Below are positions 35,194 through 42,356 of a stretch of DNA of 64,000 nt, one piece after another. The translations under genes were made by a program, and so were the position numbers. Each line of letters starts with the position of its first letter. Position 1 is the stretch's first letter. Under the pieces are notes generated by a model. It was not told where the DNA came from and ran no database searches. It was given only the letters and a program-made list of their open reading frames with translations. This DNA is from Algoriphagus pacificus (GTDB taxonomy: Bacteria > Bacteroidota > Bacteroidia > Cytophagales > Cyclobacteriaceae), in contig NZ_JAFKCU010000002.1 in assembly GCF_017254845.1 (NCBI RefSeq), forward strand, positions 496,001 through 560,000. The letters are read 5' to 3'.

Positions 35194-36384
35194 TCAAACA
35201 GCCATCCCATTAAAAGGATTAAACCTTCTTCTTCCCACGGACATGCCTACAGCTCGGCAGACGGTTTTCTCACCAAACTTCCCATTGATTTTATCCATAG
35301 CTTGGTAAAGGTTGATTTGCTCCTGGGTGTCTTCGAATAGCTTGATCTGGTAGTTGCCGTAAACCAGCGAACTGAAACGTACCCCGATCAGTCGGATCAG
35401 CATTCGCCTGTTGTAAAGCTTGCGGAAGAGTTCTTTCACCAGCGGGATCAGCGTGTGATCTGCCGAAGTGTAGGGAATGCGCTGCTGCACAGTATGTGTG
35501 TCAAAATCCGAGTAACGAATCTTTACACTCACACAGGCTGTCAATTGTAGATTTTGACGGAGTTTTCCGGCGAGCTGCTCGCACATCGCAACCAGCGTAG
35601 CTTCCAGCATCTTCACGTCGATGGTGTCCTGCTCGAAGGTATTTTCCGTAGAAATGGATTTGGCTTCGGAATAGGGGGTGACTGGGGATCTGTCAATGCC
35701 ATTGGCCTTTTCCCAGATCATATTCCCGTTTTTACCAAAAGTAGCTTGTAGGAGTTCGGCAGGCATTTGCTGCAGCGTCTGTACTTTTTTGACACCCATG
35801 TTGTAAAGCGTCTGGGATGTTTTTTCTCCGATCATCGGGATTTTCCGAACGGATAGAGGAGCGAGAAAAGGCTTTTCTTCTCCGAATAGAATCTGTTTTT
35901 CGTTGTTTGGTTTGGCCTCTCCGGTTGCCACTTTGGAGACAGTTTTATTCTCTGATAGTCCCAGTGAAATGGGTAATCCCGTTTCTTTCATGATGCGTTG
36001 CCGGATCTGCTGCGAAAGCTTGAAGCAACCGAAAAAGCGATCCATTCCTGTGAGATCGATGTAGAATTCATCAATGGAGGATTTTTCAAAAAGAGGTACT
36101 TCCTCCCTGATGATCTCGGTGACCTCGTGGGATTTTTGGCTGTACTTCTCAAAGTCGCCCCGAATAATCAATGCCTCGGGACAAAGTTGCCTGGCAGTAC
36201 GCATGGGCATGGCAGAATGCACACCAAATTTTCTGGCCTCATAGCTGCAAGAAGCCACTACGCCTCGGTCCCCGGAACCTCCGATCAAGATTGGCTTCCC
36301 GTTGAGCCTGCTGTCAAATAACCTCTCTACCGACACAAAATAGGAGTCCAGATCCATGTGCACGATACTTCTTCTCGCTTCCAT
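35194..36384 (-). CDS. dinB: DNA polymerase IV (Y-family translesion polymerase)
   Basis: Error-prone polymerase of 396 residues that extends past damaged bases. VHMDLDSYFVSVERL carries the first catalytic Asp, and SSIDEFYIDLTG carries the second Asp-Glu pair. The helix-hairpin-helix region (KIPMIGEKTSQTLYNMGVKKV) and little-finger domain follow. I see no clear C-terminal beta-clamp box. A promoter block shared with the dnaE-like gene lies 9 bases upstream. It diverges from the four-helix-bundle and S24 regulator genes, fitting a damage-inducible locus. Confidence 0.93.
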   Translation of the reverse strand: MEARRSIVHMDLDSYFVSVERLFDSRLNGKPILIGGSGDRGVVASCSYEARKFGVHSAMPMRTARQLCPEALIIRGDFEKYSQKSHEVTEIIREEVPLFEKSSIDEFYIDLTGMDRFFGCFKLSQQIRQRIMKETGLPISLGLSENKTVSKVATGEAKPNNEKQILFGEEKPFLAPLSVRKIPMIGEKTSQTLYNMGVKKVQTLQQMPAELLQATFGKNGNMIWEKANGIDRSPVTPYSEAKSISTENTFEQDTIDVKMLEATLVAMCEQLAGKLRQNLQLTACVSVKIRYSDFDTHTVQQRIPYTSADHTLIPLVKELFRKLYNRRMLIRLIGVRFSSLVYGNYQIKLFEDTQEQINLYQAMDKINGKFGEKTVCRAVGMSVGRRRFNPFNGMAV

Positions 36385-36392
36385 TCCTTTTG

Positions 36393-36430
36393 TTAATTAT
36401 ATTGACATTTTAGTGTTTATAATTTAAACA
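36393..36430 (-). promoter_or_regulatory. Promoter/operator block of dinB, shared with the dnaE-like gene
   Basis: Matches 28004-28041 at 31 of 38 positions. The core ACATTTTAGTGTTTATAAT is a slightly imperfect version of the palindrome in the dnaE block. It begins only 9 bases before the dinB ATG, so a repressor bound here would directly block transcription. Confidence 0.65.
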
Positions 36431-36495
36431 AAAGTTTTATATTTGAATACTTGAAATAAAAGATTGAAGGGAGTTGACGGAAAGAGAATTAATCT

Positions 36496-36553
36496 GAAAT
36501 ACACCTTTGGTGAGATACAATAGAAATACACCTTCCCACCGGTCGGTGAAATA
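36496..36553. repeat. GARATA array C (short)
   Basis: Four forward motifs at 36496, 36512, 36523 and 36548. The first spacer (CACCTTTGGT) is self-complementary and the last (CACCTTCCCACCGGTCGGT) can also fold. Lies between divergent dinB and the four-helix-bundle gene. Confidence 0.65.
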
Positions 36554-36604
36554 CTTAATTCGGGTCTTATTTTACCGAAAGTCTATTTCAACAAAGAATA
36601 AAAT

Positions 36605-37006
36605 ATGAATGAGAAATCAGCTTATATCCCGATTCATGAACTGGAGGTCTATCGCATTTCCCGAAAGCTTTCTACGAATGCATGGACTGTTTATCAACGA
36701 TTGAGTTTTCAGGAAAAGAAAGTTTGGGGTGATCAAATGCTGTCTGCGGTTGATTCAGTGGGTGCAAATATTGCCGAAGGATATGCTCGATTTCATTTTT
36801 CAGAAAAATCCAGATTCTATTACATTTCAAGGGCATCTTTATCTGAAGGTGTAGAACATTGGATCGATTTGGGCTTTGAAAGAGGAATTGTGTCTGATCA
36901 GGAATTCTTACTATTCAATCAACTTAGACGTGACATTCAAGTCAGATTAAATAACATGATTAAATCTACTTATTCTGCTAAAAATCAAATAAAAGACAAT
37001 AGTTAG
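36605..37006 (+). CDS. Four-helix-bundle protein (23S rRNA intervening-sequence protein family)
   Basis: 133 residues, all helical. The pattern ELEVYRISRKLSTNAWTVYQ, then VDSVGANIAEGYARFHFSEKSRFYYISRASLSEG, is the family signature. Such proteins were first found inside 23S rRNA insertions, but many lie free in the genome, as here; their role is unclear. It precedes the S24 regulator by 66 bases on the same strand and has repeat arrays on both sides. Confidence 0.85.
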   Translation: MNEKSAYIPIHELEVYRISRKLSTNAWTVYQRLSFQEKKVWGDQMLSAVDSVGANIAEGYARFHFSEKSRFYYISRASLSEGVEHWIDLGFERGIVSDQEFLLFNQLRRDIQVRLNNMIKSTYSAKNQIKDNS

Positions 37007-37010
37007 CCTG

Positions 37011-37061
37011 TATTTCGCCCCGCTTGCGGGGCTTATCTCTATTTTATTTCTATTGTATTTC
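37011..37061. repeat. GARATA array D (inverted), in front of the S24 regulator
   Basis: Four inverted copies (TATTTC at 37011, TATCTC at 37034, TATTTC at 37045 and 37056). Between the first two is a perfect 7-bp hairpin GCCCCGC-TT-GCGGGGC (37017-37032). The last copy ends 10 bases before the regulator's ATG, so the array overlaps its promoter or leader. Confidence 0.65.
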
Positions 37062-37071
37062 AGATATAATT

Positions 37072-37767
37072 ATGACTTTAAATACCAACATTAAGTTTAT
37101 AAGAAAAAAGAAAAATCTAACCCAAGAGATGCTAGCTTCTACCTTGGGGATTTCCAGGTCTAAGTTGGCGGGATATGAGTCCAGTGTAAATCCGCCTTTG
37201 GATACCTTGGTGAAAATATCAGATACTTTGGGTGTGTCAGTGGATATTTTGCTGCGGGAGGATTTGTCCTCTTATTCGGAATATAAGCTCCGGGAATTGC
37301 TGGAAACAGATCAGTTTCTGAGGGGTAGAAAGCTTCGGATTTTGGCGACCACAGTGGATGAGCAGGGGAGAGAGCTGATTGAAGTGGTTTCACAGCGGGC
37401 CAAAGCAAGTTACCTAGCAGGATTTGCTGATCCCGAGTACATTTCAGAGTTGCCGAGGTTTGCGTTACCTTTCTTGCCAACAGATAAAAAACATCGTGTG
37501 TTTCAGGTAGATGGAGACTCTATGCTGCCGATTCCAGATGGAGCCTGGATCGTCTGTGAATATGTGGATGATTGGCTGGCAGTGAAGGACGGAGAGCGCT
37601 ATGTAATAGTAACCGAGCAAGATGGGGTGACATTCAAGTTGGCTTATAACCGCATTCAGTCAGAGGAGAAATTACTGCTATGCTCAGCAAACCCGATTTA
37701 CCCGCCTTTCGAAGTGGAAATCGAACAGGTGAGGGAAATATGGAAATATCGCTTGGCGATGAGTTGA
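37072..37767 (+). CDS. XRE-HTH / S24 peptidase autocleavable repressor (LexA/CI-like)
   Basis: Likely DNA-damage regulator of 231 residues. I choose ATG 37072 because the helix-turn-helix begins at once (NIKFIRKKKNLTQEMLASTLGIS); an in-frame start at 37024 adds a leader that overlaps array D. The S24 domain has the nucleophile Ser150 in VDGDSMLP, the general base Lys189 in VTFKLAYN, and an Ala116-Gly117 pair in YLAGFAD at the expected cleavage site, so self-cleavage is likely. With dinB and ogt beside it and dnaE2 nearby, it is the best candidate to control the damage module. Confidence 0.88.
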   Translation: MTLNTNIKFIRKKKNLTQEMLASTLGISRSKLAGYESSVNPPLDTLVKISDTLGVSVDILLREDLSSYSEYKLRELLETDQFLRGRKLRILATTVDEQGRELIEVVSQRAKASYLAGFADPEYISELPRFALPFLPTDKKHRVFQVDGDSMLPIPDGAWIVCEYVDDWLAVKDGERYVIVTEQDGVTFKLAYNRIQSEEKLLLCSANPIYPPFEVEIEQVREIWKYRLAMS

Positions 37768-37786
37768 TCTATTAAACAAAACAATG

Positions 37787-37827
37787 GAAATACACCTCAC
37801 TGCGCTCGGTGAAATACAGTTGAAATA
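37787..37827. repeat. GARATA array E (short), behind the S24 regulator
   Basis: Three forward motifs at 37787, 37811 and 37822. The 18-base spacer CACCTCACTGCGCTCGGT resembles the CACC..GGT spacers of array C. A further degenerate unit (GAAATATCGCTTGGCGATGAG) forms the last codons of the S24 gene, from 37743. Confidence 0.6.
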
Positions 37828-37863
37828 CTTTTACTTATACATTTAGAAAACAATAGTCAATCC

Positions 37864-38328
37864 ATGCCAATCATAGCTTCAACTCTGGGAAATATACTTA
37901 TCGAACTAGAAGATGGTAAGCTTATCCGACTTCAATTTACCGAGGATCCAGTCAGTGAAGAACCATTAGAAGGAAAGGTGGCTGAAGTAAAAAATCAGTT
38001 AGAAGAGTATTTTTCAGGCAAAAGAAAAGTATTTGATCTCCCTCTTCAATTGAAGGGAACGGATTTTCAGAAGAGTGTCTGGGAGGCCGTCAATGAAATC
38101 CCTTATGGTCAGACCACAACTTATATGAAGCTCTCTCAAAAACTTGGCAATCCCGCTGCAATTCGAGCCGTTGGAGCCGCAATTGGAGCGAACCCCGTAT
38201 TGGTGATCTTGCCTTGTCATCGCATCATTGGTACCAACGGGCAACTAACCGGCTATGCAGGGGGATTGAAAAGAAAACAAGCTCTGCTGGAGCTGGAAGG
38301 ATTTGCTGTGCAGCAGAGCTTGTTTTGA
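37864..38328 (+). CDS. ogt: Methylated-DNA--protein-cysteine S-methyltransferase
   Basis: Repairs O6-methylguanine by moving the methyl group to its own cysteine, a one-time reaction. 154 residues. The active site is LPCHRIIGTNG, the DNA-recognition helix region is TTYMKLSQKLGNPAAIRAVG, and the Asn-hinge lies in AIGANPVLV. Ogt-type, without an Ada regulatory domain. It follows the S24 regulator by about 100 bases. Its last 18 codons contain a perfect 16-bp inverted repeat that seems to serve as terminator. Confidence 0.93.
   Translation: MPIIASTLGNILIELEDGKLIRLQFTEDPVSEEPLEGKVAEVKNQLEEYFSGKRKVFDLPLQLKGTDFQKSVWEAVNEIPYGQTTTYMKLSQKLGNPAAIRAVGAAIGANPVLVILPCHRIIGTNGQLTGYAGGLKRKQALLELEGFAVQQSLF
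38274..38326. terminator. Bidirectional terminator built into the 3' end of ogt
   Basis: Arms 38274-38289 (AAAACAAGCTCTGCTG) and 38311-38326 (CAGCAGAGCTTGTTTT) are perfect complements around a 21-base loop. Each arm ends in TTTT on its own strand. It lies wholly in the ogt coding sequence, ending in the stop codon, and the convergent RidA gene stops at 38331. Confidence 0.75.
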
Positions 38329-38330
38329 GC

Positions 38331-38843
38331 TTAGTCTTTCAGTTCGACGATTACCTCGATCTCAACTGCAATATCATTTGGCAAAGCAGCCACACCTACT
38401 GCAGATCGGGCATGTTTTCCAGCCTCTCCAAATACTTCCACCATTAAATCTGAAAAACCATTGATGACAGCAGGGTGCTTGGTGAAATCCGGTGCAGAAT
38501 TGACCATTCCCAAAACTTTTACAAATTGCTTGATCCTGCTCAAATCCCCGCCCGTAGCAGCTTTTAGAACTGCCAGTATTTCAATTCCTGTTTCTCTAGC
38601 AGCTTGATAGCCTTCTTCAACCGTTAGGTCAGCACCCACTTTTCCGAAAACATCCGGACCATTTCCGGCGAGGTAAAGCACGTTTCCAACTTGCCGCCAC
38701 TTTACATAAGTGCCCATGGGCTGACCTACTTCAGGTAGCGTGATTCCCAATTCTTTGATTTTGGCTTCAGGGTTTTGTGCGTAAGAAATAAGAGGAAGGC
38801 AAAACGCCATTGCCATGATGAAAAGTATTTGTTTTAAGTTCAT
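38331..38843 (-). CDS. RidA-family protein with signal peptide
   Basis: 170 residues. A signal peptide (about 1-23, ending SYAQ) precedes a RidA/YjgF core: YLAGNGPDVFGKVGADLTVEEGYQAAR, then GDLSRIKQFVKVLGMVNSAPDF and HARSAVGVAALPNDIAVEIEV. Cytoplasmic RidA clears reactive enamines; here the conserved Arg is in HARSAVG. Export is unusual for RidA but seen in Bacteroidota paralogues. Ends 3 bases from the ogt stop. Confidence 0.88.
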   Translation of the reverse strand: MNLKQILFIMAMAFCLPLISYAQNPEAKIKELGITLPEVGQPMGTYVKWRQVGNVLYLAGNGPDVFGKVGADLTVEEGYQAARETGIEILAVLKAATGGDLSRIKQFVKVLGMVNSAPDFTKHPAVINGFSDLMVEVFGEAGKHARSAVGVAALPNDIAVEIEVIVELKD

Positions 38844-38917
38844 GATTTGGTTGATGTTTAGTATTCCTAAGCTAAGCTATTCTGATTACTTTTACAGTCT
38901 ATTCAATCCCAATTTCT

Positions 38918-39382
38918 ATGAATGAGCTAGCCGTTATCCCATTTTCTTCTGATTTGAAATCTGAATTCGAGACCATCAATAAAACCTGGGTTCAGGAATA
39001 TTTTACGCTGGAACCTTTTGATATTGAGCAATTAGAAAACCCCGAAAAGACGATTATCGAGACGGGAGGAGATATCATTTTTGCTAAGCTGGGAGATGAA
39101 ATAGTTGGAACGGTTGGTTTGGCAAAAGTAGAAGAAGGTGTTTATGAAATGGTGAAAATGGGGGTGAAGCAAAGTGCTCAAGGCAAAGGTATCGGGATGT
39201 TTTTAGGAAAGGCTATCATTGAAAAAGCCAAAGAGATGGGAGGGAAGAAATTAGTCCTTTACAGCAGTACCAAGCTACAACCGGCTCTCCATATCTATAA
39301 AAAACTGGGTTTTACGGAGTCTGTACCTGAAGCTGGAAAGTATTGCCGCTGTGATGTCAAAATGGAGTTAAACCTTGATTGA
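38918..39382 (+). CDS. GNAT-family acetyltransferase
   Basis: 154 residues. The acetyl-CoA loop is VKQSAQGKGIGMFLGKAIIEKAKEMG (about 87-112), and the C-terminal strand region is LVLYSSTKLQPALHIYKKLGF. This resembles small cytoplasmic amine acetyltransferases; the substrate is not known. It is divergent from the RidA gene across a 75-base spacer. Confidence 0.88.
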   Translation: MNELAVIPFSSDLKSEFETINKTWVQEYFTLEPFDIEQLENPEKTIIETGGDIIFAKLGDEIVGTVGLAKVEEGVYEMVKMGVKQSAQGKGIGMFLGKAIIEKAKEMGGKKLVLYSSTKLQPALHIYKKLGFTESVPEAGKYCRCDVKMELNLD

Positions 39383-39485
39383 TACCTTGGAGAAAAGAGA
39401 TTTTTCTCATGTTTTGGACTGAATATCATCATGTTGTGAGAATTTTATTTTATGGAAATTGCTACTGATCCAATTAGCAAAGACC

Positions 39486-40310
39486 ATGAAATCTATCCTC
39501 GTTCCCTTTGATTTTTCTCCCTATGCTGTAGCTGCATTGAAGACAGCTTATAAAATCAGCCAAAAATCAGGAGCTCAAATTCTCTGCGTGACCATTATCC
39601 CTACCGAGTTGGACTGGGATTTTTTGTCAGATCAGATGAAAGCCAAAAACGCTCAGATTCAGCAAGAGTATGATGAAGCTGTTGAGTTTTTGCCCAATTA
39701 TCTAGCGAATATTCTACCTGTCAAAACCTCTTTGAAATCCATCGTTAAAATCGGAGTTCCTTGGGAGTTGATTTTAAAGACGGCAAAGGAATTTAATCCT
39801 GATTTAATAGTCATTGGAGCCTATGGAAAAGGCTATGAGGATGGCGAATTCATCGGGAGCAATCTTCAGAAAGTTCTTAGAAATGCGCATTGTCCTATTT
39901 TAGCGGTTAAGGACTCTCTAGATGGAAATCATTTTAGAAAGCTGGCTTTTGCATCAAACTTTTCAGCAAGTGCATCAGAGACTTTTGAATTATTAAAACC
40001 AATGGTGAAATTATTCCGGGCAAGTGTCCACTTGGTTTTTATCAATACTCCCTCTCATTTTGAAAACAGTTCTGAGATTCACGAGAGAATGTCACAATTT
40101 GTGAAGGGTCATGAAGAAATTACTTTCCATAGGCACATATACAATCACAAAGAGACAGAAAGCGGACTGATTGAGTTTTCAGAAATGCATCAAATCAAGT
40201 GGGTAGCGCTGGTGTCAGGACACCATGAAAAAAATCCTAGCTATCAGATAGGTACTACAGAAACTCTGATTTTCCAATCTGAATTAGGAGTTTTGAGCCT
40301 GAAAATGTGA
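39486..40310 (+). CDS. Two-domain universal stress protein
   Basis: Cytoplasmic UspA-fold protein of 274 residues from ATG 39486 (MKSILVPFDFS); the upstream in-frame TTG at 39459 is unlikely. Two tandem Usp domains are present. The first has the ATP-loop pattern VIGAYGKGYEDGEFIGSNLQ (G-2x-G-9x-GS-like). The second lacks an obvious one and is degenerate. Such tandem Usp proteins are common in Bacteroidota and are often stress-induced. Confidence 0.9.
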   Translation: MKSILVPFDFSPYAVAALKTAYKISQKSGAQILCVTIIPTELDWDFLSDQMKAKNAQIQQEYDEAVEFLPNYLANILPVKTSLKSIVKIGVPWELILKTAKEFNPDLIVIGAYGKGYEDGEFIGSNLQKVLRNAHCPILAVKDSLDGNHFRKLAFASNFSASASETFELLKPMVKLFRASVHLVFINTPSHFENSSEIHERMSQFVKGHEEITFHRHIYNHKETESGLIEFSEMHQIKWVALVSGHHEKNPSYQIGTTETLIFQSELGVLSLKM

Positions 40311-40311
40311 T

Positions 40312-41235
40312 TTACCAGAATCGGAAACGCTTCTCGTATATTCTATCCCTGAAAATCCAGTTTTGGAAAATATCCTCAGAAAGGTGGATTTCCAATCCCA
40401 CATTGATAGTCATGTATCCGTCAAAGCGATGTCTTAATCCGGAACCTCTTCTAATTCTTCCTCCGTTTTGAAGGATTTTATCAACGTCTGGCATTCCATT
40501 GTCATCCAGATATTTTGGATTTCTAATGGCTAATCTTAATCGATCAGGGTTGGATCCATCAACATAATCTTCCACAAGGTCCAAATAGAATTCGCTTACA
40601 TTGAAGGCAGAAATATCATCCATATAATCGGTAAGCGTGAACCGATAGTTTCCTTCGAAAGTTAAATCCATGTAGACATTCAACTTGTATTTGAGACCTA
40701 GTCCCATCGGGAAAGCAAGGATATAGCGCTCGTATGGATTGTTTTCTAATTGTAATGGGCGAAGGTCTACCCACTCTCCGTCAAGCTGTGTTTCGGGATT
40801 GTTAGTGGAAAGCGCGAGTCCTGCAAAGATATAAGGGTTCCAAAGTGGTCTGTGGATGTTGGGTACTTTGACAGGATGCCAATGGTATTCGAAAATGCTG
40901 GAGATCTCCCAGTTTCTGGCCCTGAATGTTAGATTCCTTGGAAATCGATATGCTCTAGGATCAGAAGGTTCATCTGCTCCGGACATCTTGTAATAAGAAC
41001 CCTCAAGCCTTGTTCTTAGGTGTGTACCGATAGTTCTTCGAATAGCAAAATTTGCATTCCAGTCAGGTTGAACTCCTTCTTGGTATTTCCAGAAAGAATA
41101 GAGTTCTCCAAAATATTGAGTGGGTCCTATACTGGCCGAAATTGACCACGGTTCTTCAAACCGGTAGCGGTAGAAACTTTGAGAATGGGCTGTCCATGCA
41201 CAAAAAAAGAAAAACACAAATAACAGTTTTTTCAT
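40312..41235 (-). CDS. DUF6089 outer-membrane beta-barrel protein
   Basis: 307 residues from ATG 41235, which starts a signal peptide (ending AHSQ); an in-frame ATG at 41274 adds 13 residues before it. The mature part is rich in alternating aromatic strands (SISASIGPTQYFGELYSFW, LRTRLEGSYYKM, YIFAGLAL, YMDLTFEGNYRFT) typical of barrels, and matches the DUF6089 plan. Function unknown. Convergent with the Usp gene, 1 base apart. Confidence 0.8.
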   Translation of the reverse strand: MKKLLFVFFFFCAWTAHSQSFYRYRFEEPWSISASIGPTQYFGELYSFWKYQEGVQPDWNANFAIRRTIGTHLRTRLEGSYYKMSGADEPSDPRAYRFPRNLTFRARNWEISSIFEYHWHPVKVPNIHRPLWNPYIFAGLALSTNNPETQLDGEWVDLRPLQLENNPYERYILAFPMGLGLKYKLNVYMDLTFEGNYRFTLTDYMDDISAFNVSEFYLDLVEDYVDGSNPDRLRLAIRNPKYLDDNGMPDVDKILQNGGRIRRGSGLRHRFDGYMTINVGLEIHLSEDIFQNWIFRDRIYEKRFRFW

Positions 41236-41287
41236 GGTTAACCGCAGGCTCTTTGGTTTGAAAAGAGTTAACAAGCCGAAAAATAGC

Positions 41288-42190
41288 CTATTTAATCATA
41301 TTTTCAAACCCTGACTTCAGATGCAGATCTCGCTGAGGGAAAGGTATTTCCACTCCGACCTCATTGAATTTTCTAAAGATTTCGTAATACAGCTGACTTT
41401 TTAAGACTTTTGGACGGTTGATATACTCCGAAGTCCAGACTCTCAAATTGAAATTGATACTGTTATCTCCATAATCCTCAAAAAGCACATCAGGTTCAGG
41501 TACGTTCAAAACACCCTTATTGGCTTTAGCAACTTCCAATAAAATTGCCCGCACTTTTTCTGGATCTTCTTTGTAGGATACACCTACTGGGAAATTGAAT
41601 CGGATTTTTCTCTCATTATGAGACCAGTTTATTACTTGACTATCAATGAATTGGCTATTTGGTACAATGATCGTAATGTTATCATTAGTAACAATCATTG
41701 TGGATCGGGCCGATATTTTTATGACATCCCCTGATACATCGCCTACCTCTATTCTATCTCCAACTTTTATGGGTTGCTCAAAAAGTATGATTAAACCACT
41801 GATGAAGTTGTTTGTGATATTTTGTAAACCAAAACCGATACCAACACCCAAGGCACCAGCCAAAATTCCAAAGGCACTTAAATCAATTCCATTGGTTTGG
41901 AGGATCGAAAATATCCCGGCAAGAATCAGGAAATATTTGATCATCATACCGATGGACTGCTTGGTGCCCGTATCAATATGGTATCTTCTCAATACTTTAT
42001 GGACCATGAATCTTCTGATCCATTCCGTTACCACAAATAGCGCAACAAAAGAGATTGAAAGGGTGATGATCAAGCCTATTGTCAATTTAGATTCCCCTAA
42101 ATTGAACAGGCTGTAATTCATCAGGTCCTGAAACCATTCGATAAATGACTGAGCTTTTTCTTTTGCTACTTGATTTAGATTTTCTTGCAT
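41288..42190 (-). CDS. Small-conductance mechanosensitive channel (MscS family)
   Basis: Inner-membrane channel of 300 residues that opens under osmotic down-shock. Three transmembrane segments lie at about 35-55, 80-100 and 110-135. The pore helix ILAGALGVGIGFGLQNITNNFISGLIILFEQPIKVGDRI is the family hallmark, followed by the beta domain (NDNITIIVPNSQFIDSQVINWS) and an alpha/beta tail. This is a compact MscS of E. coli length. Confidence 0.93.
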   Translation of the reverse strand: MQENLNQVAKEKAQSFIEWFQDLMNYSLFNLGESKLTIGLIITLSISFVALFVVTEWIRRFMVHKVLRRYHIDTGTKQSIGMMIKYFLILAGIFSILQTNGIDLSAFGILAGALGVGIGFGLQNITNNFISGLIILFEQPIKVGDRIEVGDVSGDVIKISARSTMIVTNDNITIIVPNSQFIDSQVINWSHNERKIRFNFPVGVSYKEDPEKVRAILLEVAKANKGVLNVPEPDVLFEDYGDNSINFNLRVWTSEYINRPKVLKSQLYYEIFRKFNEVGVEIPFPQRDLHLKSGFENMIK

Positions 42191-42356
42191 AGAAATTCAG
42201 GTACTTTGTCGAAATTTCGACATTAAAATTATTGAGAATAAGAACCTTAAACTATAGATAATTCAACCTCAATAAAAATTCGATAGAATATTTTGTTTTA
42301 ATGGTAATAGAACTATTGCCTTAGAACGATTGTTCGGATTTTGTTAATTTTGGCAT

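Noticed and set aside
36605-37006. Intervening sequence within a 23S rRNA gene
   Set aside because: No rRNA sequence flanks the four-helix-bundle gene; it is a free-standing member of the family.
37086-37104. ACATTAAGTTTATAAG inside the S24 gene, similar to the shared repair operator
   Set aside because: It lies within coding sequence, needs a 3-base gap to align, and could be chance.
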